Positions 1-8,538 of a DNA stretch of 64,000 bases are shown here, one piece after another. Both the position numbers and the translations under genes were made by a program. The stretch spans positions 1-64,000 of the forward strand of contig JAFUYO010000011.1 of assembly GCA_017470505.1 (NCBI GenBank). The letters run 5' to 3'. Numbering within the stretch: position 1 is the stretch's first letter; the number at the start of each line of letters is the position of its first letter. The notes beneath the pieces are model-generated. The model was not told where the DNA came from and did not search any database. It was given only the letters and a program-made list of their open reading frames with translations. The DNA comes from Butyrivibrio sp. (GTDB taxonomy: Bacteria > Bacillota > Clostridia > Lachnospirales > Lachnospiraceae).

Positions 1-140
1 ACTTGAACATTTTACTTGCCTGATTTCCCAAATGCTGCGTCAAGAGCCTTAACAATGCCCGCATTGTCTGCGTTTTCTTCCTTGCCTTTGAAAAATCATT
101 CTGCGTAAAATGTTCAGTTAATTCTGCTACAGTTCCTTAG
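1..140 (-). mobile_element. MITE-like element, family 1, copy A (left end outside window)
   Basis: This ~140-bp stretch recurs at 2649-2808 (inverted) and 9581-9744 (same orientation). Its right end, CTGCTACAGTTCCTTAG, is the terminal inverted repeat seen at both ends of the other copies. The matching left TIR would lie about 20 bp before the window start. No transposase is encoded. On the minus strand it holds a 25-codon open stretch ending in ALDAAFGKSGK-stop, possibly a captured gene end. It lies just downstream of the spermidine synthase gene. Confidence 0.75.
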
Positions 141-170
141 TTTTCATAATTTACTTTACAGTCTTTCCCA

Positions 171-1043
171 TCACCTTGACATATCCTCTTCTTCCTGCAA
201 CAAATCCTCAACATACTTTGGCAGCATGAACGCGCCCTTGTGAAGATGCGTTGTGTAATACCAGGTCTTGATACCTCGCTCATCCCATCTGTCGGGGTTG
301 AAATCCTTGAGCGGGTGATACTTCTTGCTGGCAAAACCAAAGAGCCAGTAACCCGCCGGGCAGGTCGGTATGTGGGCCTGATAAACGCGGTTTACCGGGA
401 ACACCCTGTAAGCCTTTCTGTGCATCGCCCTGCAGCTCTCCTCATCCTCATCGTAGAAGGGGCTGCCGTGCTGGTACACCATTATGCCGTCGTCGTGGAG
501 CGCCTTGTAGCAGCTGCCGTAGAACTCCTTGGTAAAAAGCCCCGCCTCATGTCCGAGCGGCTCCGTCGCATCATTTATGATGAGGTCGTACATATCCTCG
601 CACTTACGAAGATACTTGAGCCCGTCCTGGTAAAAGATATGCACCCTGTCGTCCTCAAGTCCAATGGCGTTGTCAGGAAAGTACTGCTTGCACACATCCA
701 CAAACATCGAGTCCGGCTCAACCACGTCAATAACCTTTATCTCATCGTAGTGAGTCAGCTCTCTCGCAACTCCCCCGTCTCCGCCGCCAAGTACCAGAAC
801 CCTCTGCACCTTTGGGTGTACCGCCATCGGAACATGAACTATCATCTCATCGTAGGTGAACTCATCCTTCTCAGAGAAGATTATGTTTCCGTCGGATGTT
901 AGGAACTTGCCAAACTCCGGCGAGTCGAACACGTCAATCCTCTGAAATTCACTTGTCCCGGAAAAGAGCTGTTTAGACAGCCTTATGCTGATCTTGACAT
1001 TTCCGGTATGCATGTCGCTGAACCAGTAATCCATTTCCGCCAT
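171..1043 (-). CDS. speE: Spermidine synthase (polyamine aminopropyltransferase)
   Basis: 290-residue class I methyltransferase-fold enzyme. It transfers an aminopropyl group from decarboxylated S-adenosylmethionine to putrescine or a similar amine in the cytosol. Seen: DEMIVHVPM at 65-73, the nucleotide-binding GGGDGG at 86-91, and INDATEPLGHEAGLF around 156-170. That last segment corresponds to the family's DSTDPxGP catalytic loop: Asp158 is kept, but the second Asp is replaced by Glu161. Length is normal for the family. The ATG is preceded by AGGAGAG at good spacing. It follows the decarboxylase gene by 79 bp on the same strand, so the two probably form a polyamine operon. With an arginine decarboxylase upstream the acceptor could be agmatine rather than putrescine; sequence alone cannot decide. 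Confidence 0.92.
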   Translation of the reverse strand: MAEMDYWFSDMHTGNVKISIRLSKQLFSGTSEFQRIDVFDSPEFGKFLTSDGNIIFSEKDEFTYDEMIVHVPMAVHPKVQRVLVLGGGDGGVARELTHYDEIKVIDVVEPDSMFVDVCKQYFPDNAIGLEDDRVHIFYQDGLKYLRKCEDMYDLIINDATEPLGHEAGLFTKEFYGSCYKALHDDGIMVYQHGSPFYDEDEESCRAMHRKAYRVFPVNRVYQAHIPTCPAGYWLFGFASKKYHPLKDFNPDRWDERGIKTWYYTTHLHKGAFMLPKYVEDLLQEEEDMSR

Positions 1044-1122
1044 TATTCTCTCTCCTATCTCTGGTCATGTTGACTCATTTTGACGCTTTATCTCTTTGAG
1101 GTCAACCTCCCATTTTTTATCC

Positions 1123-2571
1123 TTACTTCAGAACCAGCAGCTCTGATATATCCTCGCTCTCAGGACCCTGCATCGAGCAGCCCTTCTCCCTGGCCGTGCC
1201 TATGTACTCGATTATCTCCTCCGTTATCATCTCTCCGGGAGAGAGTATCGGGATTCCGGGCGGGTAGCACATTACAGACTCCGCGCTGATGCGCCCGACG
1301 CTTTTTTCCAGTTTCACGGACTCCTTCTCTGCGTAAAACGCCTCCTGGGGTGTCGCCTTCACAATGGGAGTGACATATTCTGCGGAAAAAAACTTCTGCT
1401 CGGGTTTTGCGTACAGCCTCCTGATATCAGATAGTGCCCCCGCAAGTCTCTCAATGTCCTGTATCCTGTCGCCGATTGAAATATAGGCCATGACGTTTGA
1501 GAGATCGCCAAACTCCATCTGAATATCGTACTCATCTCGCAGAAGGTCGTAGACCTCAATCCCGGTAAGACCAATCTTTCTCGTATTGACAACGAGCTTT
1601 GTCTCATCGAAGTCAAAAATGCTTCCGCCGTTTTTGAGTTCTTTCCCATAGGCGTAGTAGCCGCCTATGTCATTTATCTCTTCCCTGGCGTACTGCGCCA
1701 TGTGGGTAACTTTTTCAAAGCTGTTCCTGCCGTTTAGTGCAAGATTTCTCCTCGATATATCGAGGCTTCCGAGAAGCAGATAGCTCGCGGAGGTTGTCTG
1801 CGTCAGGTTCACTATCCTGCTGATATAGCCGGTGTTTGCGCCCTCGCCGCACAGAAGGATTGAGCTCTGAGTAAGACTCCCGCCCGACTTGTGCATGCTG
1901 ATCGCCGCCATGTCCGCCCCTGCTGCCATCGCATTAAGAGGAAGGTTCGGCCCGAAGTAAAGGTGAGTTCCGTGCGCCTCATCAACAAGCGCCTTCATGC
2001 CGTTTTCATGGGCGAGATCCACTATGCTCTTTAAATCCGAGCAGATGCCGTAATATGAAGGGTTGTTGATAAGGATTGCCCTGGCGTCGGGATTGAGTCT
2101 CACCGCCTCTCTCACATCCTCGATTTCCATTCCGAGCGGGATTCCGAGATCCACATCGACCTTCGGGTCGATGTACACAGGAACAGCGCCGCAAAGTATA
2201 AGAGCATTGATGGCGCTCTTGTGAACGTTCCTCGGCATGATTATCTTCTCGCCCATCTTAACGCTCGATAAAACCATCGCCTGAACTGCGCTTGTTGTGC
2301 CGTTTACCATCATAAATGCGTGATATGCCCCGAAAGCATCCGCCATCAGTTCCTCAGCATCTTTTATGACAGATACCGGGTGACAGAGGTTGTCGAGCGG
2401 CTTCATGGAGTTGACGTCGATCCCCACGCATCTCTCCCCAAGGAAGCTCACCAGCTCCGCGTTGCCTCTTCCCCTCTTATGTCCCGGAACGTCAAAGGGC
2501 ACCACCCTCTGCTTCCGGAATTTCTCAAGAGCCTCATAGATTGGGGCTCTTTTCTGCCTCTCCAAGTCCAA
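1123..2571 (-). CDS. speA: Orn/Lys/Arg decarboxylase, PLP-dependent (probable arginine decarboxylase)
   Basis: Fold-type I PLP decarboxylase of the short Firmicute type (about 482 residues, without the N-terminal wing domain of E. coli enzymes). Seen: DVPGHKRGRG near the N-terminus, VDEAHGTH (PLP-ring Asp, about residue 197), and the PLP-lysine motif SMHKSGGSLTQ (Lys about 228). The open frame extends upstream to 2619, but the likely start is the TTG at 2571, 8 nt after a GGGAGG; this starts LDLERQKRAPIYEAL, the usual N-terminus of the family. A -10-like TATACT lies at 2623-2628 on the minus strand. MITE copy B sits just beyond it and may have displaced the -35 region. The product feeds spermidine synthase downstream. 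Arginine, lysine and ornithine specificity cannot be separated by eye. Confidence 0.88.
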   Translation of the reverse strand: MDLERQKRAPIYEALEKFRKQRVVPFDVPGHKRGRGNAELVSFLGERCVGIDVNSMKPLDNLCHPVSVIKDAEELMADAFGAYHAFMMVNGTTSAVQAMVLSSVKMGEKIIMPRNVHKSAINALILCGAVPVYIDPKVDVDLGIPLGMEIEDVREAVRLNPDARAILINNPSYYGICSDLKSIVDLAHENGMKALVDEAHGTHLYFGPNLPLNAMAAGADMAAISMHKSGGSLTQSSILLCGEGANTGYISRIVNLTQTTSASYLLLGSLDISRRNLALNGRNSFEKVTHMAQYAREEINDIGGYYAYGKELKNGGSIFDFDETKLVVNTRKIGLTGIEVYDLLRDEYDIQMEFGDLSNVMAYISIGDRIQDIERLAGALSDIRRLYAKPEQKFFSAEYVTPIVKATPQEAFYAEKESVKLEKSVGRISAESVMCYPPGIPILSPGEMITEEIIEYIGTAREKGCSMQGPESEDISELLVLK

Positions 2572-2648
2572 TAATACATCCTCCCAAACAAATACAAATA
2601 CTGCTCTATATAACGACATTTTAGTATATCACATTTCATATGATGATG

Positions 2649-2808
2649 TTAGGAACTGTTCAGAAATAAATTTCAAATTTGCCGTAGAATGATTTTTCGA
2701 GAACAAGGAAGAAAACGCAGACAATGCGGGCATTGGTAAGGCTCTTGACGCAGCATTTGGGAAATCAGGCAAGTAAATTGTTCAAGTTATTCTGCTACAG
2801 TTCCTTAG
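2649..2808 (+). mobile_element. MITE-like element, family 1, copy B
   Basis: 160-bp element in inverted orientation relative to copies A and C. The ends TTAGGAACTGT and ACAGTTCCTTAG are terminal inverted repeats of about 22 bp; the left one has drifted (GTTCAG instead of GTAGCAG). The internal sequence includes AATGCGGGCATTGGTAAGG and the open stretch ending ALDAAFGKSGK-stop. It lies between the decarboxylase promoter region and the terminator of the phosphorylase operon. With the terminator it fills the 2620-2950 gene-free stretch. Confidence 0.8.
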
Positions 2809-2861
2809 TGGCAAAAGTCTTTACACAGAGCGAGGCGCACGGAGCAATTTCCTGTTGAACA

Positions 2862-2896
2862 AAAAAAGAGCGTACAGACGACCTGTACGCTTTTTT
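2862..2896 (-). terminator. Rho-independent terminator of the phosphorylase operon (bidirectional form)
   Basis: Stem GCGTACAG / CTGTACGC (2870-2877 with 2883-2890), loop ACGAC, with A7 on one side and T6 on the other, so it can work in both directions. It lies about 57 bp past the beta-phosphoglucomutase stop on the minus strand. Confidence 0.85.
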
Positions 2897-2952
2897 AATC
2901 TTAGGAGAAGCTGATCACTTCAGTGTTTCCCTTGCATTTTTTTGCAATTCTT

Positions 2953-3588
2953 TCATAGCGAGAGTATGTCCGATATCTTCCCGATACACGCCTCGGCTCT
3001 GCCTCTCTGTCTTGCGGGTCCTATGGCTGCGCTGTGCATGCCTGCTGCGATCGCAGCTTCGATCCCTGCGTCGGCGTCCTCTATTACAAGGCAGTCCTCA
3101 GGCTCCACCTTTAGAAACTCAGCCGCCTTTAAGAACACCTCCGGGTCCGGCTTGGTCCTCGTGATATGGGTTCCGTCAGCAACCGCATCGAAGTATTTCC
3201 CAAGGTCCGTTCTCTCAAGTATATAAGCAGTATTCTTGCTTGACGAGCCGACAGACAACAGATACCCTCTCTCATGGAGCTTTTTTAACGTATTACGCAC
3301 ATCATCCGTCACGTCAGAAGGAGACATATTCTTTAGCTGCTCCTTGTAGATATCGTTCTTCCTCTCCAAAAGCTCTGCCTTCTTCTCAGAGGACAGCTCT
3401 TCTCCTGTGTACTTCTCCAAAATGATATCAAGGCTCTCAGCGCGCCCCACGCCTCTTAATCTGTCGTTGTCCTTCTCATCAAAAGGGATGTCAAGCTCAT
3501 CTGCAATCTTCTTCCACGCAAGGAAGTGATATTTGTCAGTGAATACCAGAACTCCGTCAAGATCAAAAATTACTGCTTTAAATTCCAT
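2953..3588 (-). CDS. pgmB: Beta-phosphoglucomutase (HAD superfamily)
   Basis: 211-residue HAD phosphatase-fold mutase that converts beta-glucose 1-phosphate to glucose 6-phosphate. Seen: the catalytic motif FDLDGVL with Asp9 (phosphorylated) and Asp11 (acid/base), the helical cap segment HFLAWKKIADEL, motif II VGSSS, and motif III VIEDADAGIEAA. Length matches the family. Its start overlaps the end of the GH65 phosphorylase gene by 19 bp, and GGAGA lies upstream within that gene, so the two are translationally coupled. The pairing is the classical one: the inverting phosphorylase releases beta-glucose 1-phosphate, which only this mutase brings into glycolysis. Terminator at 2862-2896. Confidence 0.94.
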   Translation of the reverse strand: MEFKAVIFDLDGVLVFTDKYHFLAWKKIADELDIPFDEKDNDRLRGVGRAESLDIILEKYTGEELSSEKKAELLERKNDIYKEQLKNMSPSDVTDDVRNTLKKLHERGYLLSVGSSSKNTAYILERTDLGKYFDAVADGTHITRTKPDPEVFLKAAEFLKVEPEDCLVIEDADAGIEAAIAAGMHSAAIGPARQRGRAEACIGKISDILSL

Positions 3589-5891
3589 CTCACACTTTCT
3601 CCTGTTTTATCAAACTTGTACTTCTCATCGCCGTGACAAAAGAATGTCGGCTCTCCGTCCAAAAGAGTCATGACCGCGCTCTCTTTATCAACCTGCAGTC
3701 TGAAGAGTCTCCCCATGTAGGTAAAGTTAAATGAGTACCCCTCAAGACTCCCGGGAAGGAAAGGATTTACAAAGAGCCCCTCCTCGGAGATCCTGATCCC
3801 CGCAAATCCGTAGACGATTGCCATGTAGGCTCCGCCCATGTTGGCTGTGTGTACTCCGTCTCCGGAATTGCCGTGGCGGTTATAAAGGTCAAGCTTAGCA
3901 GAATCTCCGAAATACTTCTCAGCCTCTTCATAAAGCCCCAGCCTCGACGCCTGCATCGAGAACACGCAGGTTGAAAGAGATGAATCATGGGTAGTTATCT
4001 TCTCGTAGTACCTGAAGCTCTTTTCCATCGTGCCTTTGTCCGCGCTGTCAGGATAGAGGAAGTGCGCCAGAACCGTGTCGGCCTGCTTGCACACCTGGTA
4101 CCTGTACAGATGCAGGGGATGATAGTGAAGAAGAAGCGGGAACTGATCCTTCGGAGTTGCCTTTATATCCCATACGGGCTTTTGGAGGAACGAGTCGTCC
4201 TGAGGTGATATCCCGAGTCTCTCATCAAAAGGCAGGTACATCGCATCAACGGCCTTCTTTATCTCGGAGAGTTCTTTATCTGTCACGCATAGCCTTTCTG
4301 AAAGCGCCCTGACTTCCGGGATTTCAGACAGCTTTTCAAAGAGCTTCACCGCCCATTCCATTCCGTACTTCGCACAGCAGTTGGTGTAAAAATTGTTGTC
4401 AACCATGCAGGTGTACTCATCGGGTCCTGTGACCTCGTTTATGACAAATCTTCCGTCCCTGTCAAAGTTTCCGGTATCAAGCCAGAGTCTCGCTGTCTCT
4501 ATAAGGATTTCAAGCCCCTCAGATACGATGTATTTCTCATCTCCAGTCGAGAGATAATAGGAAATAACCGCGTTTGAAACAGCGCCGTTTATATGATAGG
4601 CTGCCGTTCCGCTCGGGAAATACCCTGAGCACTCCTCGCCTGTTATCGTCCTCCAGGGATAGAGAGCGCCCTTTTTGTGTCCCAGAAGTGCCGCGTTCTC
4701 TCTCGCCTTGTCAAGCGTTACATATCTGAATGAGAGGATCCTCCTCGCCGCCTCAGTGTCAGTCAGCACAAAGAACGGAAGCGCATACATCTCCGTATCC
4801 CAGAAGTAGTGCCCTTCATAGCCCTCGCCTGTAAGTCCCTTGGCCGCAATTGAAACCTTCTCCTGTCTCGGGGATGACTGGAACAGCTGGTACATGTTAA
4901 AGCACATCGCAAGGTCCAGCTCCTCGTCACCCTTGATCTCCATGTCCGCTACCTTCCAGAAGCTGTCAAGCTCCTTTTTCTGTGCGTCATAGAGCTCCCT
5001 AATATCCCTGCCCATCACATCGTCTGCAATCGATAGGCAGGCTCTCTCGGAATCATCTTCCCTGAGAGAATCGGCAAAGACGCTGTACTTTACAAGAACT
5101 GCCTCCTGGCCCTTTTTAAGTGTAAGTGAAAACTTCGCTGAGATCTCGCCGTCTCTGATAACGCTGATATCATCTGCTGCCCTGCCGCCATCTGTCACGC
5201 CGTTTTCATCAGTCACATACAGCCTGTGTCCTGCGCAGACTGCGATTGAAATTTTGCTAACACCTGTCCTTGACAGTGTGACCGACTTATCTCCTGTGAC
5301 CTCACACTTCTCAACGCCAAGGTAGGAAGCGCTCTCTGCCGCAAGTCTCGGGTCGTCCGGGTCTGAGTAGTTCGTCACGTCAGCTATGTGCCTTGAGTCA
5401 AAAGAGATCTCGGCGTCTGCTGACAGTGCCCTTACCTTGTACTCCTGTGTAAAGAGATTCGGGCAGTGAAGGTGAGCCACTCTCTTTATCCTGATGTCGA
5501 ACTCCTTGCCGCTGCCGCTCCTGTAGGAGATGCGTCTCTCAGTAAATCCCCGGTCCATATCAAGGACGCGGAGGGCTGCGCACTCATTTTTCTGCATATC
5601 GAAGACTTCGCCGTCAACTGAGAGAAAAATTGTCTGGGTGTCAGCGACGTTTAACATCGTCTGCTTTTCTTCTATGAGGTTACACAGGCTCTCTGCCTGT
5701 TTCATCGGGATCGTCTCATACACTCCGCCGAGGTACATGCCTCTCATAGTTGATATGTCAGAGGGCACACCCTCCTCGAGTGTGCCCCTGACCCCAATGT
5801 AACCGTTGGCGTTGCAAAACAGAGTTTCGTTAAGCCTTAATTGTTCTTTGTTGAATTCCTGTTTTTTCGTGATTACACGATTACTGCGCAT
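3570..5891 (-). CDS. Glycoside hydrolase family 65 disaccharide phosphorylase
   Basis: 773-residue GH65 enzyme. It cleaves an alpha-glucoside with phosphate, with inversion, to give beta-glucose 1-phosphate. Seen: N-terminal beta-sandwich (about 1-290), then an (alpha/alpha)6 barrel with GHYFWDTEMYALPFF at about 360-374, and EVTGPDEY with the predicted general acid Glu486, matching Glu487 of Lactobacillus maltose phosphorylase. The substrate loop reads ITGEECSGYFPSGTAAYH. This differs from what I recall of typical maltose phosphorylases and is closer to kojibiose/nigerose/trehalose types, so maltose should not be assumed. The start overlaps the preceding lipoprotein stop by 11 bp, with GAGG upstream. 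The operon order is lipoprotein, phosphorylase, beta-phosphoglucomutase, opposite a LacI gene. Confidence 0.9.
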   Translation of the reverse strand: MRSNRVITKKQEFNKEQLRLNETLFCNANGYIGVRGTLEEGVPSDISTMRGMYLGGVYETIPMKQAESLCNLIEEKQTMLNVADTQTIFLSVDGEVFDMQKNECAALRVLDMDRGFTERRISYRSGSGKEFDIRIKRVAHLHCPNLFTQEYKVRALSADAEISFDSRHIADVTNYSDPDDPRLAAESASYLGVEKCEVTGDKSVTLSRTGVSKISIAVCAGHRLYVTDENGVTDGGRAADDISVIRDGEISAKFSLTLKKGQEAVLVKYSVFADSLREDDSERACLSIADDVMGRDIRELYDAQKKELDSFWKVADMEIKGDEELDLAMCFNMYQLFQSSPRQEKVSIAAKGLTGEGYEGHYFWDTEMYALPFFVLTDTEAARRILSFRYVTLDKARENAALLGHKKGALYPWRTITGEECSGYFPSGTAAYHINGAVSNAVISYYLSTGDEKYIVSEGLEILIETARLWLDTGNFDRDGRFVINEVTGPDEYTCMVDNNFYTNCCAKYGMEWAVKLFEKLSEIPEVRALSERLCVTDKELSEIKKAVDAMYLPFDERLGISPQDDSFLQKPVWDIKATPKDQFPLLLHYHPLHLYRYQVCKQADTVLAHFLYPDSADKGTMEKSFRYYEKITTHDSSLSTCVFSMQASRLGLYEEAEKYFGDSAKLDLYNRHGNSGDGVHTANMGGAYMAIVYGFAGIRISEEGLFVNPFLPGSLEGYSFNFTYMGRLFRLQVDKESAVMTLLDGEPTFFCHGDEKYKFDKTGESVRWNLKQ

Positions 5892-7254
5892 AATAAGCCT
5901 CTACTGCCTTCTGCAGTGTGTCAACAAATTCATCGGATGACTTGATTGTTCCCTTAGCAAAATCCTGGAAGATTACGCAAGATACGTTCTGTGCCAGACC
6001 GTCCTTCCAGCCCTGCCAGTGCCAAGCACTTGTCTTGCCGGCTGCTGTGTAAGCTGCGATAGTGTCAGCGAAAGGATCGTCAGGCATAAATGTTGATGAC
6101 TTGAAAGGAGAGATGCATCCGCAATCCTTTGCAAGAATCTCCTGTCCCCCGTCATTCTCTGAGCACCACTGGATGAATGCCTTGGCAGCATCAACGTTTG
6201 CGCCGTCATAGAGTCCCCACCAGTTAGGTGAATTGGTCTGGATTGTATCCTGTCCCTCGATAAATGCGTAAGGGATCATGCCGATTTCGAAGTTGCCTGC
6301 ATCTGCGTACATCTGAGCGTCCTGACCTGTAAGTACTGCGCCGATCCATGAGCCCTGTGAAACGAATGCATACTTGCCTGATGCAAATCCGCCAACCTGA
6401 TCATCGTATGTTCCTGAGATTCCGTTGGGATCTGTGTACTCGTTGAAAAGAGCTACCATGTCAGCCCACGCCTTGATACGCTCGGGATCAAGCTTGCCGC
6501 CGTCGTTGATCATGTCGAGGTACGTTGTGTCATCTCTTGCAAGTCCTACATCGAGATATGTTCCGAAGAGGTGCTGGCCTGCTGTCCACCAGAGATTTGC
6601 TGCCTCTGTGTAGTAACCGATAACTGCTGTAAGTCCAAGCTCTTCCTTCATGGAATCAATTTTTTCAAAAGCTGCTCTCATGCTCTCGGGACCGGTGATT
6701 GATGCGGGATCGATGCCTGCAGCATCAAGGATTGACTTGTTGTATGCAAGGCCGATAGCCTCTGTCGTTGTAGGGAAGCCGTAAACCTTGCCGCCGTTTA
6801 CATACTCAGCCTCTGTGTCGTTTACCCACGTCTCGTCTGAGAGGTCTACAAGGCTGTCCTTCCATGTCTCATACTGTGTGTCACCCTCGAAGATGAAGAT
6901 GTCGGGCATGTTGTCTGCCTGGTAATACTGCTTTAAGATGGCCTGTGTATCCTGACCGCCGCCGATCGTGTCGATCTCAACAGTAACACCTGTCTTCTCC
7001 TTGTAAGCGCTGACAAGCTTGTGAAGACCATCGTCGATCTCAGCCTTGTTGTTTACCAGTCTGATGGTTGTCCCCTCGCCGTCTGCTGCGGGCGCATCTG
7101 CTGTTTCTGTCTTTGCAGGGGCTGCGCTCTGGCTTTCAGCAACAGCTCCATCGCCGGATGTTGTTGACGCAGGTGCTGACTCACCGCATCCTGCTAGTAC
7201 CATTGACAGTGCTGTAACTGTCGCGAGCATTGTTGCAACTAGTTTCTTTTTCAT
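5881..7254 (-). CDS. Extracellular sugar-binding lipoprotein of an ABC transporter (family 1)
   Basis: 457-residue solute-binding protein. Lipoprotein signal peptide MKKKLVATMLATVTALSMVLAGC with the lipidated Cys at 23, an Ala/Ser/Glu-rich linker to about 60, then a periplasmic-binding-protein type 2 fold (GKVYGFPTTTEAIGLAYNKSIL and a Trp-rich C-terminal half). The ATG at 7254 is preceded by GGAGG; the open frame runs further upstream but lacks a signal. It should capture the oligosaccharide for the GH65 phosphorylase encoded next. The usual two membrane permease genes are missing here, so it must share permeases encoded elsewhere, or they were lost. It is probably controlled by the divergent LacI regulator. 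Confidence 0.92.
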   Translation of the reverse strand: MKKKLVATMLATVTALSMVLAGCGESAPASTTSGDGAVAESQSAAPAKTETADAPAADGEGTTIRLVNNKAEIDDGLHKLVSAYKEKTGVTVEIDTIGGGQDTQAILKQYYQADNMPDIFIFEGDTQYETWKDSLVDLSDETWVNDTEAEYVNGGKVYGFPTTTEAIGLAYNKSILDAAGIDPASITGPESMRAAFEKIDSMKEELGLTAVIGYYTEAANLWWTAGQHLFGTYLDVGLARDDTTYLDMINDGGKLDPERIKAWADMVALFNEYTDPNGISGTYDDQVGGFASGKYAFVSQGSWIGAVLTGQDAQMYADAGNFEIGMIPYAFIEGQDTIQTNSPNWWGLYDGANVDAAKAFIQWCSENDGGQEILAKDCGCISPFKSSTFMPDDPFADTIAAYTAAGKTSAWHWQGWKDGLAQNVSCVIFQDFAKGTIKSSDEFVDTLQKAVEAYYAQ

Positions 7255-7429
7255 TTCGGTTCCTCCGTTTTTTGATAGATGTTTTTTACCTCTAAAGCTT
7301 TCCGCTTTCCTGTTATGTACACATATTAAGTGCTTTACCGAAATTAGCGCAATATTCAATTTTTTATTCGTTAAAAAGGTCTCAAAAAAGTTTGGGGTTC
7401 TTATATACTTTTTCGCATAATCCCGTTTC

Positions 7430-7482
7430 TTTTACTAAACTGCAGGAAACTTTAGTAAAATAGTTTTAATGTTTTAGTAAAA
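7430..7482. promoter_or_regulatory. Repeated operator-like sites between divergent sugar operon and lacI-type gene
   Basis: TTTTACTAAA at 7430-7439 and TTTAGTAAAA at 7451-7460 form a perfect 10-bp inverted repeat around an 11-bp spacer. A third TTTAGTAAAA lies at 7473-7482. Site starts are 21-22 bp apart, two helical turns, so the sites lie on one face of the DNA. A weaker TATGGTAAAA follows at about 7496-7505 with the same period. The position, in the intergenic region of a divergent LacI gene and its likely target, suggests binding sites for that regulator; this is inference. Confidence 0.6.
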
Positions 7483-7547
7483 TCATGTAAAATTATATGG
7501 TAAAATACTTTTGAACATCAGATAAAAGGCATTTGTCGAGGTAAAAA

Positions 7548-8495
7548 ATGGCTGGAATAGAAGAAATTGCAAGACTCTCCGGAGTATCGATGTCAACCGT
7601 ATCAAATGTACTTAACAACAAAAGAAACGTGGGCGATACGACACGGGAGAAGGTCCTCAGGATTGCGTCAGAGCTGAACTACATTCACAAGGGTCAGAGC
7701 GTAGATTCAAAGAGAAACACCATAATCGTCAACTTCAGCGACTTTGACACTCTCTTTTACCTGGATATCCTGCACGGTGTCAACGACTACGCCCAGCGCA
7801 GGAACTTCCATCTTCTGATCTGCACCGGCGACGACCTCATGCACTACGCCATTCCGGAAATTGTGTGCGGAGTCATCATCATCGACTCACATACCGATGA
7901 CTCTGTGATCATAAACATAGCAGACAGGGGGATTCCCGTGATAACCCTCGACCGTCAGCTCCCGCACAGGAATGTAAAGAGCATCATCGTCAGCAACTAC
8001 GAGGGTGAGAGGCAGCTAATAGAAAAGCTGATAGAAAACGGTTATGAGAAATTTGCGTTTTTAAAGGGGCTTGATACCGAGGACTGCAAGGACCGCTACA
8101 GGGCTTTTCGCGATGTGTTAAAGGAGCATGACATACCCTTTAGCAGAAACGACCTGTACGAAGGCGACTGGCGCGACCAGAGCGGCTCCCAGGCGGCGCG
8201 CCTCATAATGCTCCAGGACAGGATGCCGCAGATACTTGTCTGCGCCAACGACATGATGGCTATAGGCGCCATCAGAAGATTCGAGGAAAATGGTATCCGC
8301 GTTCCGAAAGATATTGCGGTGTGCGGCTTTGATGACATCATCATCTCCCACTACTTAGGGCTCACCACAGTGAGCGTTCCCGACTACGAGAGAGGGTTCC
8401 TCGCAGGCCAGGCCCTCATCAACATAATAGACGGCAACGCTGATTTTGAGACCTCGCACATAGGGGCGAGGGTAAAGTGGAGACGCAGCACTTGA
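7548..8495 (+). CDS. LacI/GalR-family transcriptional regulator
   Basis: 315-residue regulator. The N-terminal LacI helix-turn-helix is IEEIARLSGVSMSTVSNVLN (residues 4-23), with the hinge helix around REKVLRIASELNYIHKG. The rest is a periplasmic-binding-like effector domain (NFSDFDTLFYLDILHGVNDYAQ, CANDMMAIGAI, VCGFDDI). It is slightly short for the family (usually 330-340), with a clipped C-terminus. GAGG precedes the ATG. It is divergent from the lipoprotein/GH65/pgmB operon, with repeated operator-like sites between, so it most likely represses that operon and itself, with the disaccharide or a breakdown product as inducer. Confidence 0.9.
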   Translation: MAGIEEIARLSGVSMSTVSNVLNNKRNVGDTTREKVLRIASELNYIHKGQSVDSKRNTIIVNFSDFDTLFYLDILHGVNDYAQRRNFHLLICTGDDLMHYAIPEIVCGVIIIDSHTDDSVIINIADRGIPVITLDRQLPHRNVKSIIVSNYEGERQLIEKLIENGYEKFAFLKGLDTEDCKDRYRAFRDVLKEHDIPFSRNDLYEGDWRDQSGSQAARLIMLQDRMPQILVCANDMMAIGAIRRFEENGIRVPKDIAVCGFDDIIISHYLGLTTVSVPDYERGFLAGQALINIIDGNADFETSHIGARVKWRRST

Positions 8496-8503
8496 GAAGT
8501 CAC

Positions 8504-8538
8504 GGTGAAGTCAGGGGGACGGTTCTTTTGACTTCACC
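8504..8538. repeat. REP-like hairpin with GGGGGACGGTTCTTT loop
   Basis: Perfect 10-bp stem GGTGAAGTCA / TGACTTCACC around the loop GGGGGACGGTTCTTT. From memory, GGGGACGGTTCT flanked by variable palindromes is a widespread intergenic repeat in Firmicutes, thought to be moved by REP-associated (Y1) tyrosine transposases. No such transposase is present here. It lies between the lacI-type gene and the epimerase-like gene and may also act as a weak terminator for the former. Confidence 0.65.

Noticed and set aside
240..902. 220-codon plus-strand open frame opposite speE
   Set aside because: It lies wholly antisense to a clear spermidine synthase, has no ribosome binding site, and its translation matches nothing. 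Antisense shadow.
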